Assembly: GCF_048128805.1 (NCBI RefSeq)
Contig: NC_136012.1
Span: forward strand, 7,106,121-7,170,120
Direction: 5' to 3'
Source: Centroberyx gerrardi
Taxonomy: Eukaryota > Chordata > Actinopteri > Beryciformes > Berycidae
DNA length: 64,000 nucleotides
Shown: in pieces, positions 1-19,390 of the stretch
Layout of the letters: each line of letters opens with the position of its first letter
Position numbering within the stretch: the stretch's first letter is position 1
Program-made: the position numbers and the translations under genes
The notes under the pieces: model-generated
Seen by the model: only the letters and a program-made list of their open reading frames with translations
Databases searched by the model: none
What the model was told of the DNA's origin: nothing

Positions 1-755
1 TGTACTGCAAGAAAACACTTCACTTTTAGAACCTATGACCCTATAGAACCAAGATTTTCAGACTAGCTTCTCAAAACATACTGCACATGTGCAAACGTTA
101 AATATCAAGGTCATTACAGCAGCAGATATCTGTGGTTGACTCCTAAGTGTTTATGGACTCATGTCTGCTTACTAAAAAGGGTAAATGTTCTACCCAGGTG
201 AAATATTGCTTTATGATTTTGCAAAGAAAAGTTTTGGTTTAGTTGTTTTCAAAGGCATTCAAAGGCTGTTCTGAGTACTATGTATATCTGAGTATATCTG
301 AGTATATCGATCTGAGGGCGCCCACACATGATGAGCGTTCTGCACTGCATGCACCACTAGTAGCAGGAAGGCGGGCGCTGTAGAAACATTAAGTGATGCC
401 AAATTCTATCTTCTACCTGCATAATTTACACACCTGAAAACCCATCTGATGGCTGACAAGTTGCCATGCAATACTTTTTTACTGAAATGAAGGTACAGTT
501 CTGGAAACTCAGACACTGACAGGATGAGTTTGTCCTTCATCTTTGTACATCCACACCTACGTCACATAAAGCTGAAATCTGACTGGAAGAGCTTTGAAAG
601 GCCGACTGCCAACTGGGTCAAGTTTAAATAATTTAAACTTTGTTCAAAGCGACTGTGGAAGTTTTGAGCGGTGCGTGACGCCGCCGTTCCCTCCACTGGA
701 AAACAAACAGAGGTGAATTTTGGTGGTGATGGTGCTTGCTGGCCTTGACTCTCAC
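1..755 (-). other. syvn1: syvn1 intron, left edge of window
   Basis: This stretch lies downstream of the last syvn1 exon I can place. It is AT-rich and I see no further exon for the proline-rich cytosolic tail of the protein. The rest of the coding sequence and the 3' UTR should lie left of position 1. If the exon before it does not stop at 756, up to about 50 bases at the right end here could still be coding. Confidence 0.6.
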
Positions 756-3700
756 CGTTGGCGGGCGGGGCTGCGGGGGCGTTGGCCGGGGCTGCCGGGG
801 CAGGGGGCGGGGCCTGGGGCGGGGCTGGAGTCTGATTGGCGTTGGACGCTCGGAGGACGTCCATCCGACAGGTGGGACACGTCTGCTGCCTCTGGAACCA
901 GGAGCGCAGGCAGCTGTGGGGAGGAAATGAACGCAACATTACTCGGTACACTGCTAGAACAAACAAATGGCAACAAATGAAGCACACCACGATACCAGAG
1001 CTCATTGTTAAATGTCGCTATTCATTTACCAAATGGACTTAACAACAGCAACAGTCAAAATAACCAAGTCTGAAATTTGAATCTGATAGTTTGTTTGCAG
1101 TGTGGAAACCTGTGGAGGCTGTGTTGAGTCAGAGCGGTGCACCACAGGACTTACCTGGAGTGGAAAATGTGATTACAGGGCAGTTTCTTGGCTCCAGTGA
1201 CCATTTCCTCGCGACAGATGATGCAGACGTTGTCAGAGGCCTGCAGATCTTCAGGAGTAGCGTCAGGGTATCTAGACAAAGCAGAAGTGAAAAGAGGAAT
1301 GAACACTGGCTATTCCACCCACAGAACGTATTAAATGTGTTTATATGTATACAGTATTCCAGATAAAATAACGCAAATCACAGCTAGAGTCTTACTCGGG
1401 ATTATCTCATTATATGTGTTGTTATAGCCTGCTTACAGAATATTGTAAATATTGTTGTAGCTTATAGACGAAGAAAACAAATATTACCAAAGATAAGGTT
1501 TATACATGCTTCAGTAATCCAGTTAATATTGGTACATGTCAAGAAACTTACATGAGTTTCTTATAACCCGAATAGGAGCTTATCCGGGTTATTGTGTGAT
1601 TTACATAAAACAACTCAAAAACAGTAATACATAAATATTAATAATAGTAATAAAACTGAACAGTAAAGGGACATTAGTTTGCATGTAAGGCACACTCTTT
1701 GACATGAAATGAGAATTAAAATCCCAGTAGTGGGCGTCTGTCTAACCAAATATTGAATATATCAATAAAGGGAAAAAAGTCATGGGAAAAAATAGCTTAA
1801 CAATTACAAAACATTGCAATCAGGAAATGCGTAATATCACTCACAGTGTATTCATGTTGCGGATGGCCCTTCGGGACATTATAGCATCTGTTACAGCTTT
1901 CTTGAACTGCCTGAAAGGAAAAGGACCCAATACAACACTCAAAACAGGTTTTAAATATGACTTGTAAACATCTAGTGATTTCATTTCAAACTAGCATCAC
2001 CTCACTGCTCTGAGGCACATTACTACATAAAATTAAATTCTTCCCAATGATAAATAAAGTGGAAAGTAACACTGAAATTATGCATTTTATATATATTTTC
2101 TAACATTTGGTCCTACATCTATATGTTAGTAAACATAAAAAATGAAAACTATCTTAACTGAATCCATGTCCAAAACTAATTTAAAACTGAAAAGTAAAAC
2201 TATTTAATAAAATGAACTATTATTACTATTATTTTCTGTTTTAATCCTTTAATCTTGTTTGATCATTGCTGCATTGAGGGCCAAGCAGAGAAACTCCTCC
2301 AACAATGAAGGGGCTGAGATCAACTATAAATACAACAACCACTCAAAGGCAATGAACTTGTATGAATAACACTATAAACAAATACTATGAAGACATTCCT
2401 CTATGGCATGAACCTTGAACTACTAAATCTAAATAACCTAAAAACTCAAACTTAATATTTATGACCTATGGCAAAACTCAACTCGGGTTAGGGTTAGAGT
2501 TAAAATTCTCATTCCATACATTTCTAGACTCAAGAACCCTGTAGGACCCTGCACCTATGCAGGATCACTGAAATACAAAAACAAAAACTAGTGGAAGTCA
2601 TAAACATATTATAAACATAACAACCATTCTGAACATCACAGACACACTGACGCTGCCCACCTCATAGCCAGATACATGGGGCGAATGGCAAACAGGGGGA
2701 AGGTGTGGACCTTTATCATGATGGTCATGAAGGCCATGTACAGGAGTACTTTGATGAAACCTGGAGACCAATAAAAAACACCAAATATCATTTGAATGTG
2801 GATGCTATCACTTTGTCTTTTACGGCAGGGTAAAAAGAACATTCCCCTATCACATTCAAACTCTAGCAGGTATCGTACCGGTGAAGAGCTCGGTGTAGAG
2901 CATGTAGACGGCCTTGTTGTCCCAGGGGTTGTCGCTCTGCAGGTCAATAGTATGAAGCAGGTACTTGATGAAGGTCGTCAGCACCATGGTCAGCAGGATG
3001 GCATACTGGAGAAGACACAAAGGAGGAGAAATCTCAGTGAAAAGGGGGTTTATAGGCTTTGTCATGTCTGTACTGCTGCACCAATGTGGGGAGACGGGAC
3101 TGAAGTACGATTTGTCACTGGTCAATTTGTTATTCCTGTGGCCTAGGTCAGCTCAATAAGCACAACTCTCTTCCAAAACTTGAAAAGAAGTGAAACTCAA
3201 GTGTCATCAAGACATAGAGTCCGGAGTTGCTCAGTTGAGTTGGGAGAATGACTCTATGGAATCAATTTATGTTTGTTTGAGCTTTTATACACAAATGAAT
3301 TGTGTGAACCTAATGGTGCCCAATGTGCTGAATCAGAAAATGTGCTAAACCCCCCAATAAAATTCCCTTGGGTGCTTTCAGTCATCTTGTCCAATTTGTT
3401 TTTGCTCTATCTCAAAATGAGCTTTAATCGAGCCAAAGGCTCAGAGTGCAGCGGTACAAACCTCAAATCCAAAAACCAGCTGGACTGAGGCTCCTCGGGT
3501 GATGATGCTGTGACAGGCGTGGTTGACAAACAGGAAGTCCAAGATGGCCAGCAGTGCCATGAGAGCTAGAAGAAATAAGAAACAACACATTATCAGTGTT
3601 TTCTATACACCAATTCAGCAGCACTGGCCCACCACTGCTGTAAAACTGCCTCCACTGCTAGACAAAAGGGGGGAAAAAGAACCTTATTGTTTGCCCAAAA

Positions 3701-6479
3701 TAAATATACTCAACAGTCCAAGAAGTCCACAGAAATCATGAGGTAAGTATCCAAATGAGAGCCATTTTAAACCTTAACAGCTGCTGGAACTGGGAATGCT
3801 CACAGCTCCATGATAGGGCTACCAGATGCCCAGTATTCAAGTAGTTTGTCCAGGTCCCTCATTTTCAGCAGTCACTGCTGGCAGGTTTGCTATTACAAAG
3901 TACACAAATGATTTCCTTCCCTTTTAAAATATCTCACACTGTTTATTTTAGGACCCAAGTCTGTGCTATGATTTTACTTGTGAATTATTCGCTTACTGCT
4001 TAGCAATAGCATTTTATTTTGAAGAATAAAAACATGGTTTTCAGAATGTGCTACTGAAATTTTTACTTTGTTAGCACCTGTGCTAACAACCAAACAAGTA
4101 AAGTACAATCCTGGTGGCATGGCATCAAAAGGCCCCTCAGATTGCAGCTATTTATGTCTGACAAGCTGTTTCATTGAAGAGAATAGCTGTTGTAGCAACA
4201 CTTAGCACTACATCCCAACTTGTGTTATGGTCTGTTAGTGTCACCCCTTATGCTCTGTTACGTGGAGTCTTCCCATTTAACTGTGGTGCATCTGGCCCCA
4301 GGTGCACACAGAATGATTTGCATACAGCTTAATTTAGCCAGAAGACTTGTTTCAAAAGTACCAGCTATGCAACGGAAAGAGAGAGAGAGTACTGAAAGAT
4401 GATGAAACAATGTATGGTGAGCAGCAGCAATAACTGAGCAGCAGTGAACAGCAGTCTGACCAGTGTCGCAGCAGCATGGCAATACGAAAGAGAGTGAGCA
4501 GGTACAGGAAGCATAAATAGACCGCCTTATTGAGAGGGGGGCGCTTGATAAGAGTTGCGTGAGTAGCGTGTGTATCACGTGTCTGCAGCGCGACTCAATT
4601 TGTCTGCCTGAACTAGCTTCACAGGCTTTACTTCATAAAGACAAAGACATAAAGAATGGCCAGGAAAGATTAGAGAGAAATGTCTATCAAACTGAACTAC
4701 TGAGCAAGGCCCCTCTAATACTGTAGCGTTTCAAACTTGTGAGTGTGGGAAGAATGACAAAGCAAACAGTGGCTGATAATGCGTACTCACATAGCACCCT
4801 GAAGTGAAAAACCCAGGAGATGTTTGGACTCCTTTCCATCTGACAGAAAAAGAATAAAACACAGAAAGAATAATTACTAGCATGTTACTCATAGCATGCA
4901 CAGCCACTCAAGTGTATTCAAGCACTGAATCAGCAGTCCCTGATGTTACTAGTTTGTGAATGAGCATTCTAGTGTAGTTTGTTACATGTACAACACAAAA
5001 CAGCACTCTATGATTTTGGGTTCGCAGCTTTCTGCAATTCATGGTTGTTGTCTTTTAAAAGCAGTTTGGTAGTCTTTTCTATTGCTTGGCTATACAAGAG
5101 GTAATAACCATTGATATGGGTAAATAATATTGTGTATTCAAGTTTGTCTTACAACCTTAGCCACGTAATCCGCCCCTCCCTTTGTTCCCAAGTTTCCTTT
5201 CTGTCTCTAAGTAGGCCTATATACGGCTAAAGTGAATGAAGTATAATATGCACTGTGTATGATAAAGCAGTGGTATCTGCGTAATGACTCACAAAGTCCA
5301 CGCGGTCCTCGGCCAACCAGTGGAAGCACTTGAGGAAGAGCAGCAGGGTGAAGAGGGCGACGAAGCGAGGGGAGAAATCGTCCCTGAACACGGTGAAGGC
5401 CAGGCACGTCTCGGTCACCGCGTACCAGGAGCGCTCAATCAGGTGCTGAGGGGAGAGGGGGATGAGGAGTAAATGCACAAGAAAGAAAGGAACACTCCCA
5501 ACAAGAGGCAGACAACTGGGACACTTGTAAGCTATATAATACTTTCAAAATAATCTGAATATCTGAAAATAACAAAAGTTGCCAGATAAGACATTTTGGG
5601 CTATAGTCATGCATCAAATATTAAAATCAAAGTTAGTCAAATGAAATTATGAATAATGTAACAGAACTCTACCTCCATTTCTGCAGCCCTCAGCTGTCCA
5701 AAGAAGACTTTCCTCATGAACTTTCCCAGCAAGAATACCAGCACAAAGGCCTGAATGTACAACACCTGACACCAGACACAGAATAGAAATGAAAAGTTGA
5801 TTTTGGCTATCAGTGTTTCAAAGGAAGACATGTGTTATGAATAACAGATTGTCAAGCATTTTCCTAATTGTGTGAGCACTATTGTCAACAGATATATCTA
5901 GGGTTCGACCAATACATTGGTTTGCTCATTGGGACAATATTGGCCTTTTATTAAATATTGGATGTTGACTCCACCTATTCAATCATATGGGAACACCTTA
6001 CGATTGAGGATCACCTGCCTTAAAGATCTGCTAACTATAAAGGAAATTGATTACTTTGGGTTTTATGGAGTTTCACATGATGGTCAAAATGTTGTTTCAG
6101 AGGATTTTCCACCCTGACAAGAATAAGTTTCAGGGGGAAACACTGAATCATTTAATTTTTTTGACATGAAAATGGTCAAATTTAAAGATATTGAATATTT
6201 GCACAATAGTGGTAGCTTCAATATAAAAATATCGGTATTGACATTCAACACCCGTATCGGTCAAACCCTAGACATTACTCTGGTCACGTCACTTCAGCAG
6301 CGTTCTACTTGGCACATGCACACACACACACACACACACAGACTTACCGCCATGCTGGGGCTGCTCTTGGTGAGGTAGACCACAGTTGGGTAGAACTGGT
6401 GTTTGAGGAAGTAGGCATGTGCCACCACAGCCCCAGTCAGCGCCAGACTGGTGGCAGTCACCAAAGCCGCTCGCACCAT
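756..6479 (-). CDS. syvn1: E3 ubiquitin-protein ligase synoviolin (HRD1), 3' partial
   Basis: HRD1 is the multi-pass ER membrane RING ligase that ubiquitinates misfolded proteins during ER-associated degradation. Coding exons in transcript order: 6479-6348, 5765-5673, 5445-5293, 4839-4791, 3565-3462, 3005-2879, 2760-2661, 1910-1845, 1271-1155 and 913-756. All have AG/GT borders and join in phase, giving about 366 residues. The start is the ATG opening MVRAALV, just after an acceptor at 6500. Exons 1-7 encode hydrophobic membrane spans, for example VLYIQAFVLVFLLGK and YAILLTMVLTTFIKY. The RING-H2 finger spans the last two exons, with zinc ligands C291, C294, C307, H309, H312, C315, C326 and C329, the same numbering I recall for the human protein. 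A Pro/Ala-rich tail begins after it. A strong donor (GTGAGA) ends the last exon at 756; reading could continue to about 705 to a weaker donor. The C-terminus is outside the window. Confidence 0.95.
5898..6271. mobile_element. MITE with CTAGGGTTYGACC termini in syvn1 intron
   Basis: The left end reads CTAGGGTTCGACCAATAC. The right end, reverse complemented, reads CTAGGGTTTGACCGATAC, so the 374-bp segment has near-matching terminal inverted repeats of about 18 bp. There is no coding capacity inside. Such ends are typical of non-autonomous DNA elements in fish. I could not make out a clear target-site duplication, so the superfamily is not assigned. Confidence 0.7.
6316..6341. repeat. (CA)n microsatellite beside syvn1 splice donor
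   Basis: About 13 CA units end roughly 5 bases from the donor of the first coding exon of syvn1 (exon boundary at 6348). On the transcribed strand this is a TG repeat at the start of the intron. Confidence 0.9.
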
Positions 6480-7127
6480 TATGGACTCAGCTACAGACAC
6501 TGTGGAAGGGAAACGGAGGAGTGACGGAACAGAAAAGAGTTGGTTACTGCGTGTGACAGCGGACTGATGTCATTATTAAGCAACATGTAGATCAAGGGCA
6601 GAACTTTGATGGGAACTGACAATTTTGGTCAGATATCTCTGTGCTGTGTTCACTTGCTCAAATGGACAGGTAAACTGAAATGGGTTTAGATATTTGAATT
6701 TATCTACAAACTGATACAGCTTTGTGTCAGGAAGTCTTGACAACCAATGTCAGTCAGTTGCTGTGAGATAATGTGTTTAGATTCTATCTGCTGCTGAAGC
6801 ACGCAATTTGGCATTTCACGCATCAACACGAGCCAGTATATGTAATTTGAGGGGAGTCAACAATCTGTGACAAGTGTACTGTTTCTATGTTTCTTTACAC
6901 AACAGCCAAGCAATTTGACTGGTTAAAAACTTAATGAAAAGCAGAACTGACTGCTATGCAAACCTTTTTTTCTACAGCCAGGAAAATGACCAAAACATCC
7001 ATTTCTCTTTTCTAGAGCCATCAATTATTATATAGGCAAGTTCTGATTTTGCCTCCTCCATTTTTGAATGGCAGAGCCGTTTAAAAGTTATTTAGTTTTG
7101 TGATTTTGTGCCCCATAACGGAATCTC

Positions 7128-7178
7128 GGGGAGGACTATGGGGAGGACTATGGGGAGGACTATGGGGAGGACTATGGA
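7128..7178. repeat. 13-bp minisatellite, about 4 copies
   Basis: The unit GGGAGGACTATGG is repeated head to tail about four times without visible variation, inside the first syvn1 intron. The perfect identity suggests recent expansion. Confidence 0.9.
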
Positions 7179-8375
7179 TCGGTCTTCTTCCATTCACTCA
7201 TTAGTCTCTAGTCACGTTAAGTCTCTAGTCTAGTCACAAATGAGCAGTATGAAAATTTGTCAGACTATTACTCTGTTGCAGATGCAATGAGTTGTGATGA
7301 AGCATCAGATTAATTCTACTTATACGTATATTATGACCTCTGAAATTTTCATGATGAAAACATTTTGTCAGTGAATCAGGATGCAACAAAAATGTATATT
7401 GTAAAATCTTAATATGAGATCCTTGCACAGAGCTCTGCACACAATTTGCAGCAACACAAATGCATTACAAATTAAGTGTAATCCTGACATTAATATGAAA
7501 ATTGCAGTGCGTGTGTTGTGCATGCTCCAAGTTTGCTCCAAATGTTCACATACAGCCATGCGTGCACAGGCGGCCAGTTACACTCAGCAATGATCATATA
7601 ATCTTGCAGTCCACAGCTGAGACTTTATTTTGAAAATGAAATTGAGATTTCCAGTGAATTTTCTTAACATATAACTGTGTTTTACATACACCAGGAGGAG
7701 TTTTTGGTCAGCCATGTTTTGGTATGGTGTCAAGATTTCCTCCTAGGTTTTACATTAACCACATTAACACACAAGATTTAAGTAAATATGAATGACTAAC
7801 AGAAATATCTTGGGGCAGTTTGAGCTAGATCCGGTGAGAAAACATAAATTGAGACGTTAAGCGGCCAGGTGGGCAGAAGTTTGAGATTCATTCAGTTGAG
7901 ACTGGGCCCAGGTCTCAGTCTTTCTTGAGCTTGAGGTGATGGGGGCTTGGGCCATAGACAACATATATACAAAGTTCTGTTACCATCCTTACGAATAATA
8001 CCTAAAGAAATCCTATAACAAACTTGAGAAGGATAAAATTCAAATATTATTGCAAAACTATATTGGTGACTATTGGTAATTTTTCGCACAGACTAGAATG
8101 CTAGTGATATCAATAAAGGTATGACCACGGTATTTTTCAACAAGTATAATGATATAGATCTGTTTGACTTCACATTTCATTACTGCTTTGTTTTATTGTT
8201 ACCCCTCCTTACATGCTGTGTAGCAAACTGTACTTGGTTAGCATTAACACCAAGGCACACTCCCACTGTTCAACTGCCGCATCAATCTCACCTATATTTC
8301 TCATATCGAAAGCAAAGCCATGAACTGCTTCCCGCTTCAGGGGGGAATCTAACTTTCTAATATTATGGTAAACAC

Positions 8376-8640
8376 TAACGCTAACCTTGGTGGTCGAGAT
8401 GTAATTAGCTAACTTAGCTAGCTAAAGCTATGTTGCAAAATGAAGTCTCGGTTAGCTAACTAACCTTGTGACAGCTTGCCAGCGAACCGATTAACTTAAC
8501 ACTGCTATCCTTAGCTACTTAATGAATAAAGAGTATCTGTATATTTACTGTTATTAGTAGGGTTACGTTGCTGCAGAGATTGCCAGCAGGAAGGTAATTA
8601 GGTTAGTTAGCTAGCTAACGGTAGCTAGCTAGGGAACGTT
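8376..8640. repeat. TAGCTA/GCTAGC-rich cluster next to syvn1 promoter
   Basis: The segment has many short palindromic words such as TTAGCTAGCTAA, GTTAGCTAACTAACC and GGTAGCTAGCTAGG. It lies immediately downstream (on the transcribed strand) of the probable non-coding first exon of syvn1. Similar clusters occur beside the smad5 and ap1ar promoters. Confidence 0.75.
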
Positions 8641-8674
8641 ACAGCTGTCAGTATGCTGCTGAGTGTGGACTCAC

Positions 8675-8850
8675 CGACTCGATGTCGCTTGGTCTACAGA
8701 AGACTTGCTCCTTAGCTAATTTGTTGGATGTTTCCTGGGCTGCTTAAATATCAATATTCGCACTAGCTATTCCATTTCGGTCATTTCACAGCGGCTTTTT
8801 CGTGACATTTATTATCCTCGCCCCTCCACGTCTGGCTACGTGTTTATCTT
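8675..8850 (-). promoter_or_regulatory. syvn1: syvn1 non-coding first exon and core promoter region
   Basis: On the minus strand a strong donor (GAGTCG then GTGAGTCC) ends an exon at 8675. The acceptor at 6500 opens the first coding exon 20 bases before the ATG, so a separate 5' UTR exon is expected and this is the best candidate. The transcription start is not visible. Upstream, about 8820-8880 is GC-richer and has two ACGTG cores (8826-8831 on minus, 8838-8842 on plus), the core of ATF6/XBP1 sites; mammalian SYVN1 is known to be induced by the unfolded protein response. Confidence 0.55.
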
Positions 8851-8879
8851 TGGCTTGCTCTTGCAAGCGGCCACCTCAC

Positions 8880-11016
8880 ATCCGGCTGTTCTGGTAATCG
8901 TGTGCACAAACAATTTCTAGCATAGTTGACATGTCAGATGTTATTTTGTGAGTTATTTATTACAAAAGGTAGTTTGAAAGATACTTTAGCGTACACGGTT
9001 GACATCATCACTAAACATTAGGGTTTAACTATTAAGCTATTAAGCTATTTGTAAATGTGAATTTACTGCTGCTTTTAGAATATTTACGGTACATACAAAC
9101 GTGGACCAATAGGAAGTTGTCAGCCTGGTTTTCCCCTGCAGCCCAGCGCTTGTCCTCTGTGACAGTGATAATTTCCTAAACAATGAAGCTTATCACCTCA
9201 TTAAATGTGAATGGGATAATTGGAGTGTGAAAAAAATTGTATTGGCTCTTCTTCCACAAACAATCTATGAAACCATCCTGTTTTTGCTATGTGAGTCTGA
9301 TATAGCAAGGTATGGGCACTCGCCACATCTTAGCCACAGTGAGACCAAATTAGATCTTGCAGCTTCTACCATTATAATGATAAAACATAAAGTACAAATT
9401 GCCAGTAATCTATTTGGATGCTATACACACAAATTTACATAAGGAGAGCAATTAGGACCAATGATCCCTCTAAGCTGATAGTTTGATGACCATGTCTAAT
9501 AATTTATCATATTGACTAAATAATATCTTTACCCTGTCTTCCTACAGCACTGCCTTTACTATACATTTTCACATTAATATAAGACTGGGTTTAAAAACAC
9601 ATCCAAAACCTGTCTCAATTAAATTATTTATCTGCAGAAATTAAAATCAGTTGTTTTAAACGTGCATAAAGATGAAAGTGCATTATGTTAAAATGCAATG
9701 TGGTTAAGTAAGCCATCAGTCCACACTTCCTGGCTAGGTTTCTGAAGGGAAACCTCATTCAAAACTGTAGAAACTAAAGAGGAAGTCACATTGGATGTAA
9801 AATGCTAAATCTTTTTTTTTTTTACAAACTGATGCAAGTTTGAATACACTACTTTGCATATATTACATTTAAATGTTAACTAACCATTGCTCCATTTTAT
9901 GTCATACTGTGAGCTTACTTAAGTAAAATAAGCTCAGCAGAAAACTAGATTACACAAGCCACCAACACAATGCTCTCTGTAAACAACATGGTGTTAGGCT
10001 TATCATCAGTTATGCCTGTGAGTATGATTTTCTTCCCACGTTGCATACAGATTTATATAGGCTCACATTTTATTCATATGCCTCTTATGATGTGGCCCCT
10101 TTAAAGGGGCCCCATTACAGGAATTCAAATTTCCATCCATTTACATACATATATATTCAAAGATGTTTAATGAATGCATTTTTAAAATTTTATTTTGTTT
10201 GAGTAGTTGAAGTAAAAAGTTATTGAATTTTCAGAAATCCATTCGTTTTTAGGAGTAGTTTCAGACTTAATCCTTCCAGTCAGGCCAGTTTGAACTGGAG
10301 TCTCCACTCAGCAGGTTCACCTCATTTGAGCTAAACTGCATTTTTTTGCCAAACATCATGAAGAACATTATGCTCATTATAGTATATTTAAAAACACAAT
10401 CATGATAATTGAATATAGGGCCTTTAATATGCCACAGCTGAATGATGGAGCTGCAATCAAGAGTCATATTTTGCATAATGTAAAGTGTATTGCCCTCTTA
10501 TATTATGGACTATGGACAGTTATTGTACTGTGGATCAGCTTGAAGTATAGACACTCCTTTGCTGCAGTGTGCTGATTAAGGAAAAGGCTTTTCTTATCGA
10601 GTGCCCTGGTGTGAACTGTAGTTCCACAAAGATTATAGAGGGACTAGTGTATTATAGAGATTTCCTGTTTTTCATCAGTTCAAATTGTATAGCTTTATTA
10701 GACCAAATCATCTCAATGCTGAGACAGAAACTAACCTCTAGGTACATAACTGCTGTTACTGTAACACAATGTTCCAGCCTGGTGAGAGCTAAGAAAGTTC
10801 ATATTCTTTAATCCATAGAGAAATAGAATGCAGGCTTCATGTATTCAACATTTCCACTGTTATAATACACTACTGCTATCCTTGTTTGCTTTGGTGTTGT
10901 TAGGGGTTGGCCATGGTAACATTAGCCTAAATCCATGATTACAGGGTGAAGTTAGATTATAATTTTAACAACAAAGACATATAAACAGCTGTTAAAACAC
11001 TTTGGCAGACAAAATC
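8880..11016. other. Intergenic DNA between syvn1 promoter and smad5 3' end
   Basis: No exon-like reading frame with splice sites is visible here. The DNA is AT-rich with short homopolymer runs. It contains one possible small transposon at 10097-10424, listed separately. Confidence 0.6.
10097..10424. mobile_element. Possible MITE with TTAAAGG...CCTTTAA ends
   Basis: The left end reads TTAAAGGGGCCCCATTAC. The right end, reverse complemented, reads TTAAAGGCCCTATATTC. The match covers about 10-15 imperfect bases around 300 bp of non-coding AT-rich DNA. The call rests on the termini alone. Confidence 0.4.
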
Positions 11017-12622
11017 TTTATTCAACATTGCATAATTGGTGGCCGAATATGCAGTCGAAATTGAGACATGCTTAAAGCCCTCGAATGAGACTCATATCTG
11101 TGAATAACTTTTAGTTTTTAGTGTAGAGTTTATGTTCTAAGAGACATTTTCAGTAAAACATGAGGGTGTCCAAACAGTCACATATCAGTGACGTACCATG
11201 ATGAGTCAGGGAAAGCCTGACTTGCAAACCGTGATCATGGTTACAAATATCTTTCCTCCAAGACACTAAGAGTCGATGTAGAATAACTCGCGTCATCAAA
11301 ATGGTGCTATATGCCTTGGCTTAGTCATGGAAAAGTCCTGGAATTGCGAGTATGATAAGGAAGTGCATGGAGGCAGCAGGTTTTATGCAATAGAACATTT
11401 CCTATAGGCAATTAATCACTGTTGGCTATTGCCTATCAGTCAAAATGTCAATCGTTTTCCCATCTTTCATGAAGTTATCTATATCTATTCAATCCATATA
11501 CATGCCTAGTGTTATTTTCTTTTAGATCATGATTCAACAAACTGTCAGGTTCGTCATGTACCCTTAAGCGACAAGTCCTGTTTACATTCTCATCTTGCCA
11601 AGTATCACTAAAATACTAAAGGCAAAACAGGCAAGAGAACAAACAATCCTTGTTACCAAATTACCTGTGTTTATTTCATTGTGCTAATGAAGTCAATTAT
11701 CTATCAACATAATGCCTTGGTACCCACACCAAAATTTAATATGCCTCCACAAAATCCATGAGTGCACAATATTGTTAATACAGTGAGTATGGAAAATACA
11801 GTCACTCTTTCACTGGAACTCGATAGTACAAACAAGAATCAGTAATGATGAAGTCCATTCTCTGATTATATCACAAATGACTACTTCTATTGCAATAGAT
11901 GTAACATTCACAATGTTGTTAGCTTATGGCATGTTAAACTTGTTCAGTGATTGATCTCCCATATCAAAGACTATCAGGTTGGCATACATACTTTATTAAA
12001 AGGCAGTAGCTCAGTGTTTTGTTTCTAGAAGTAGAGGCTATAAAAAGGAAGCATTTGTTATATCTGAGCCTAATAGTAAACACAATTGGATCTATACCTT
12101 AATTGTAAATATCTGACATTTAGACAACAATGTAAGAAAAAAAAGAAAAGTGTTCAGTAAAATTCCAAGTTGTCTGACTGATGTAAGGCAGAGTAGTGAT
12201 AAACAATTCTGTTTCATTCAAAAACTACACAGAGATAAAATCATTTGAGAAAACAATAAAACTTGATGCAAAAAAAAAAGAACTATTGACAGGTTCAAGC
12301 TTGACAGTCGTGCCCTCATTTGATGCAGATGTTGGTAGCGTTGTCAAGCGGTAGTGCGTCCATTTCATTGCTACTTGGGCTATTCCTCTCTCTCCAGGTG
12401 TTTGCTTGTAACATTACTCTGTTTTAACAACTGGATTCTGGCTGCTGCTGCTTTTTCTAGCCAGAGTTCAATATCCCCTCCCACAGTAAGTGTAAACAGT
12501 TCAGCCATTAAGACCACCTTAAATTATAAATCACTGAGGGGGGAAAAAAAAACACTTAAAAGTAACTGTTAAAAAAAAAAAATCTGTAAAAAGTATCTCC
12601 CGAGCTCCCAGGGGTCCCGTCA
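11017..12622 (-). other. smad5: Probable smad5 3' UTR
   Basis: Minus-strand sequence following the smad5 stop codon. It is AT-rich without splice-flanked coding segments. A candidate polyadenylation signal AATAAA lies on the minus strand at 11022-11017, so the UTR may be about 1.6 kb. Shorter forms are possible and the true cleavage site cannot be seen. Confidence 0.45.
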
Positions 12623-18947
<6,325 letters not shown>

Positions 18948-18948
18948 C

Positions 18949-18965
18949 TATATATATATATATAT
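18949..18965. repeat. (TA)n tract near smad5 splice acceptor
   Basis: About eight TA units lie roughly 27 bases upstream, in transcript sense, of the pyrimidine-rich acceptor (CCCTACGCTACAG) for the first coding exon. The tract therefore overlaps the usual branch-point zone. Confidence 0.85.
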
Positions 18966-19308
18966 GGTGATTGGCTACACTAGGAAGACAGACTGATCTG
19001 ACCGAGGGGACTACGGGGTACCGAGTCACCGGTTGACGCTCTCCAACTGCCGTCAGCAGGCTAAAAGTGTGTATGAGCGTGCGGTCAACAAGGGAAACTC
19101 TACTTGAGTGTGTGAATGCGTGTGTGTGTGTGTAGGAGAGGCCAGTAGAGATGAGGGGTGGGGAAGGGGAGAGGAGGCTTTAGCCTTGTCTGACCAAGGA
19201 CAGGAAGCGAGGGGAGGGAGGGGAGGCAGCAAGCAGGACGCAGCTGCTGCTGCTCAGGAAGGGCCCTGCAGCAAGCTGTCCGGAGCTGGGTCACCACCAC
19301 TGATGGGA

Positions 19309-19328
19309 GGGGGGGGGGGGGGGGGGGG
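19309..19328. repeat. Poly-G run (20 G)
   Basis: Uninterrupted run of 20 G on the plus strand in a smad5 5' intron. Length in the reference may be unreliable because such runs are hard to sequence. Confidence 0.9.
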
Positions 19329-19390
19329 CGCAGTCCGCAGGAGTTGAGATCAGGACTGCTGCCTAACAGACACGCCGCAGCAGGTCTCAC

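Noticed and set aside
6480-6500. Start of syvn1 upstream of 6479 in the same frame (VSVAESI before the Met)
   Set aside because: There is no ATG in frame between the acceptor at 6500 and 6479; the conserved protein begins at MVRAALV.
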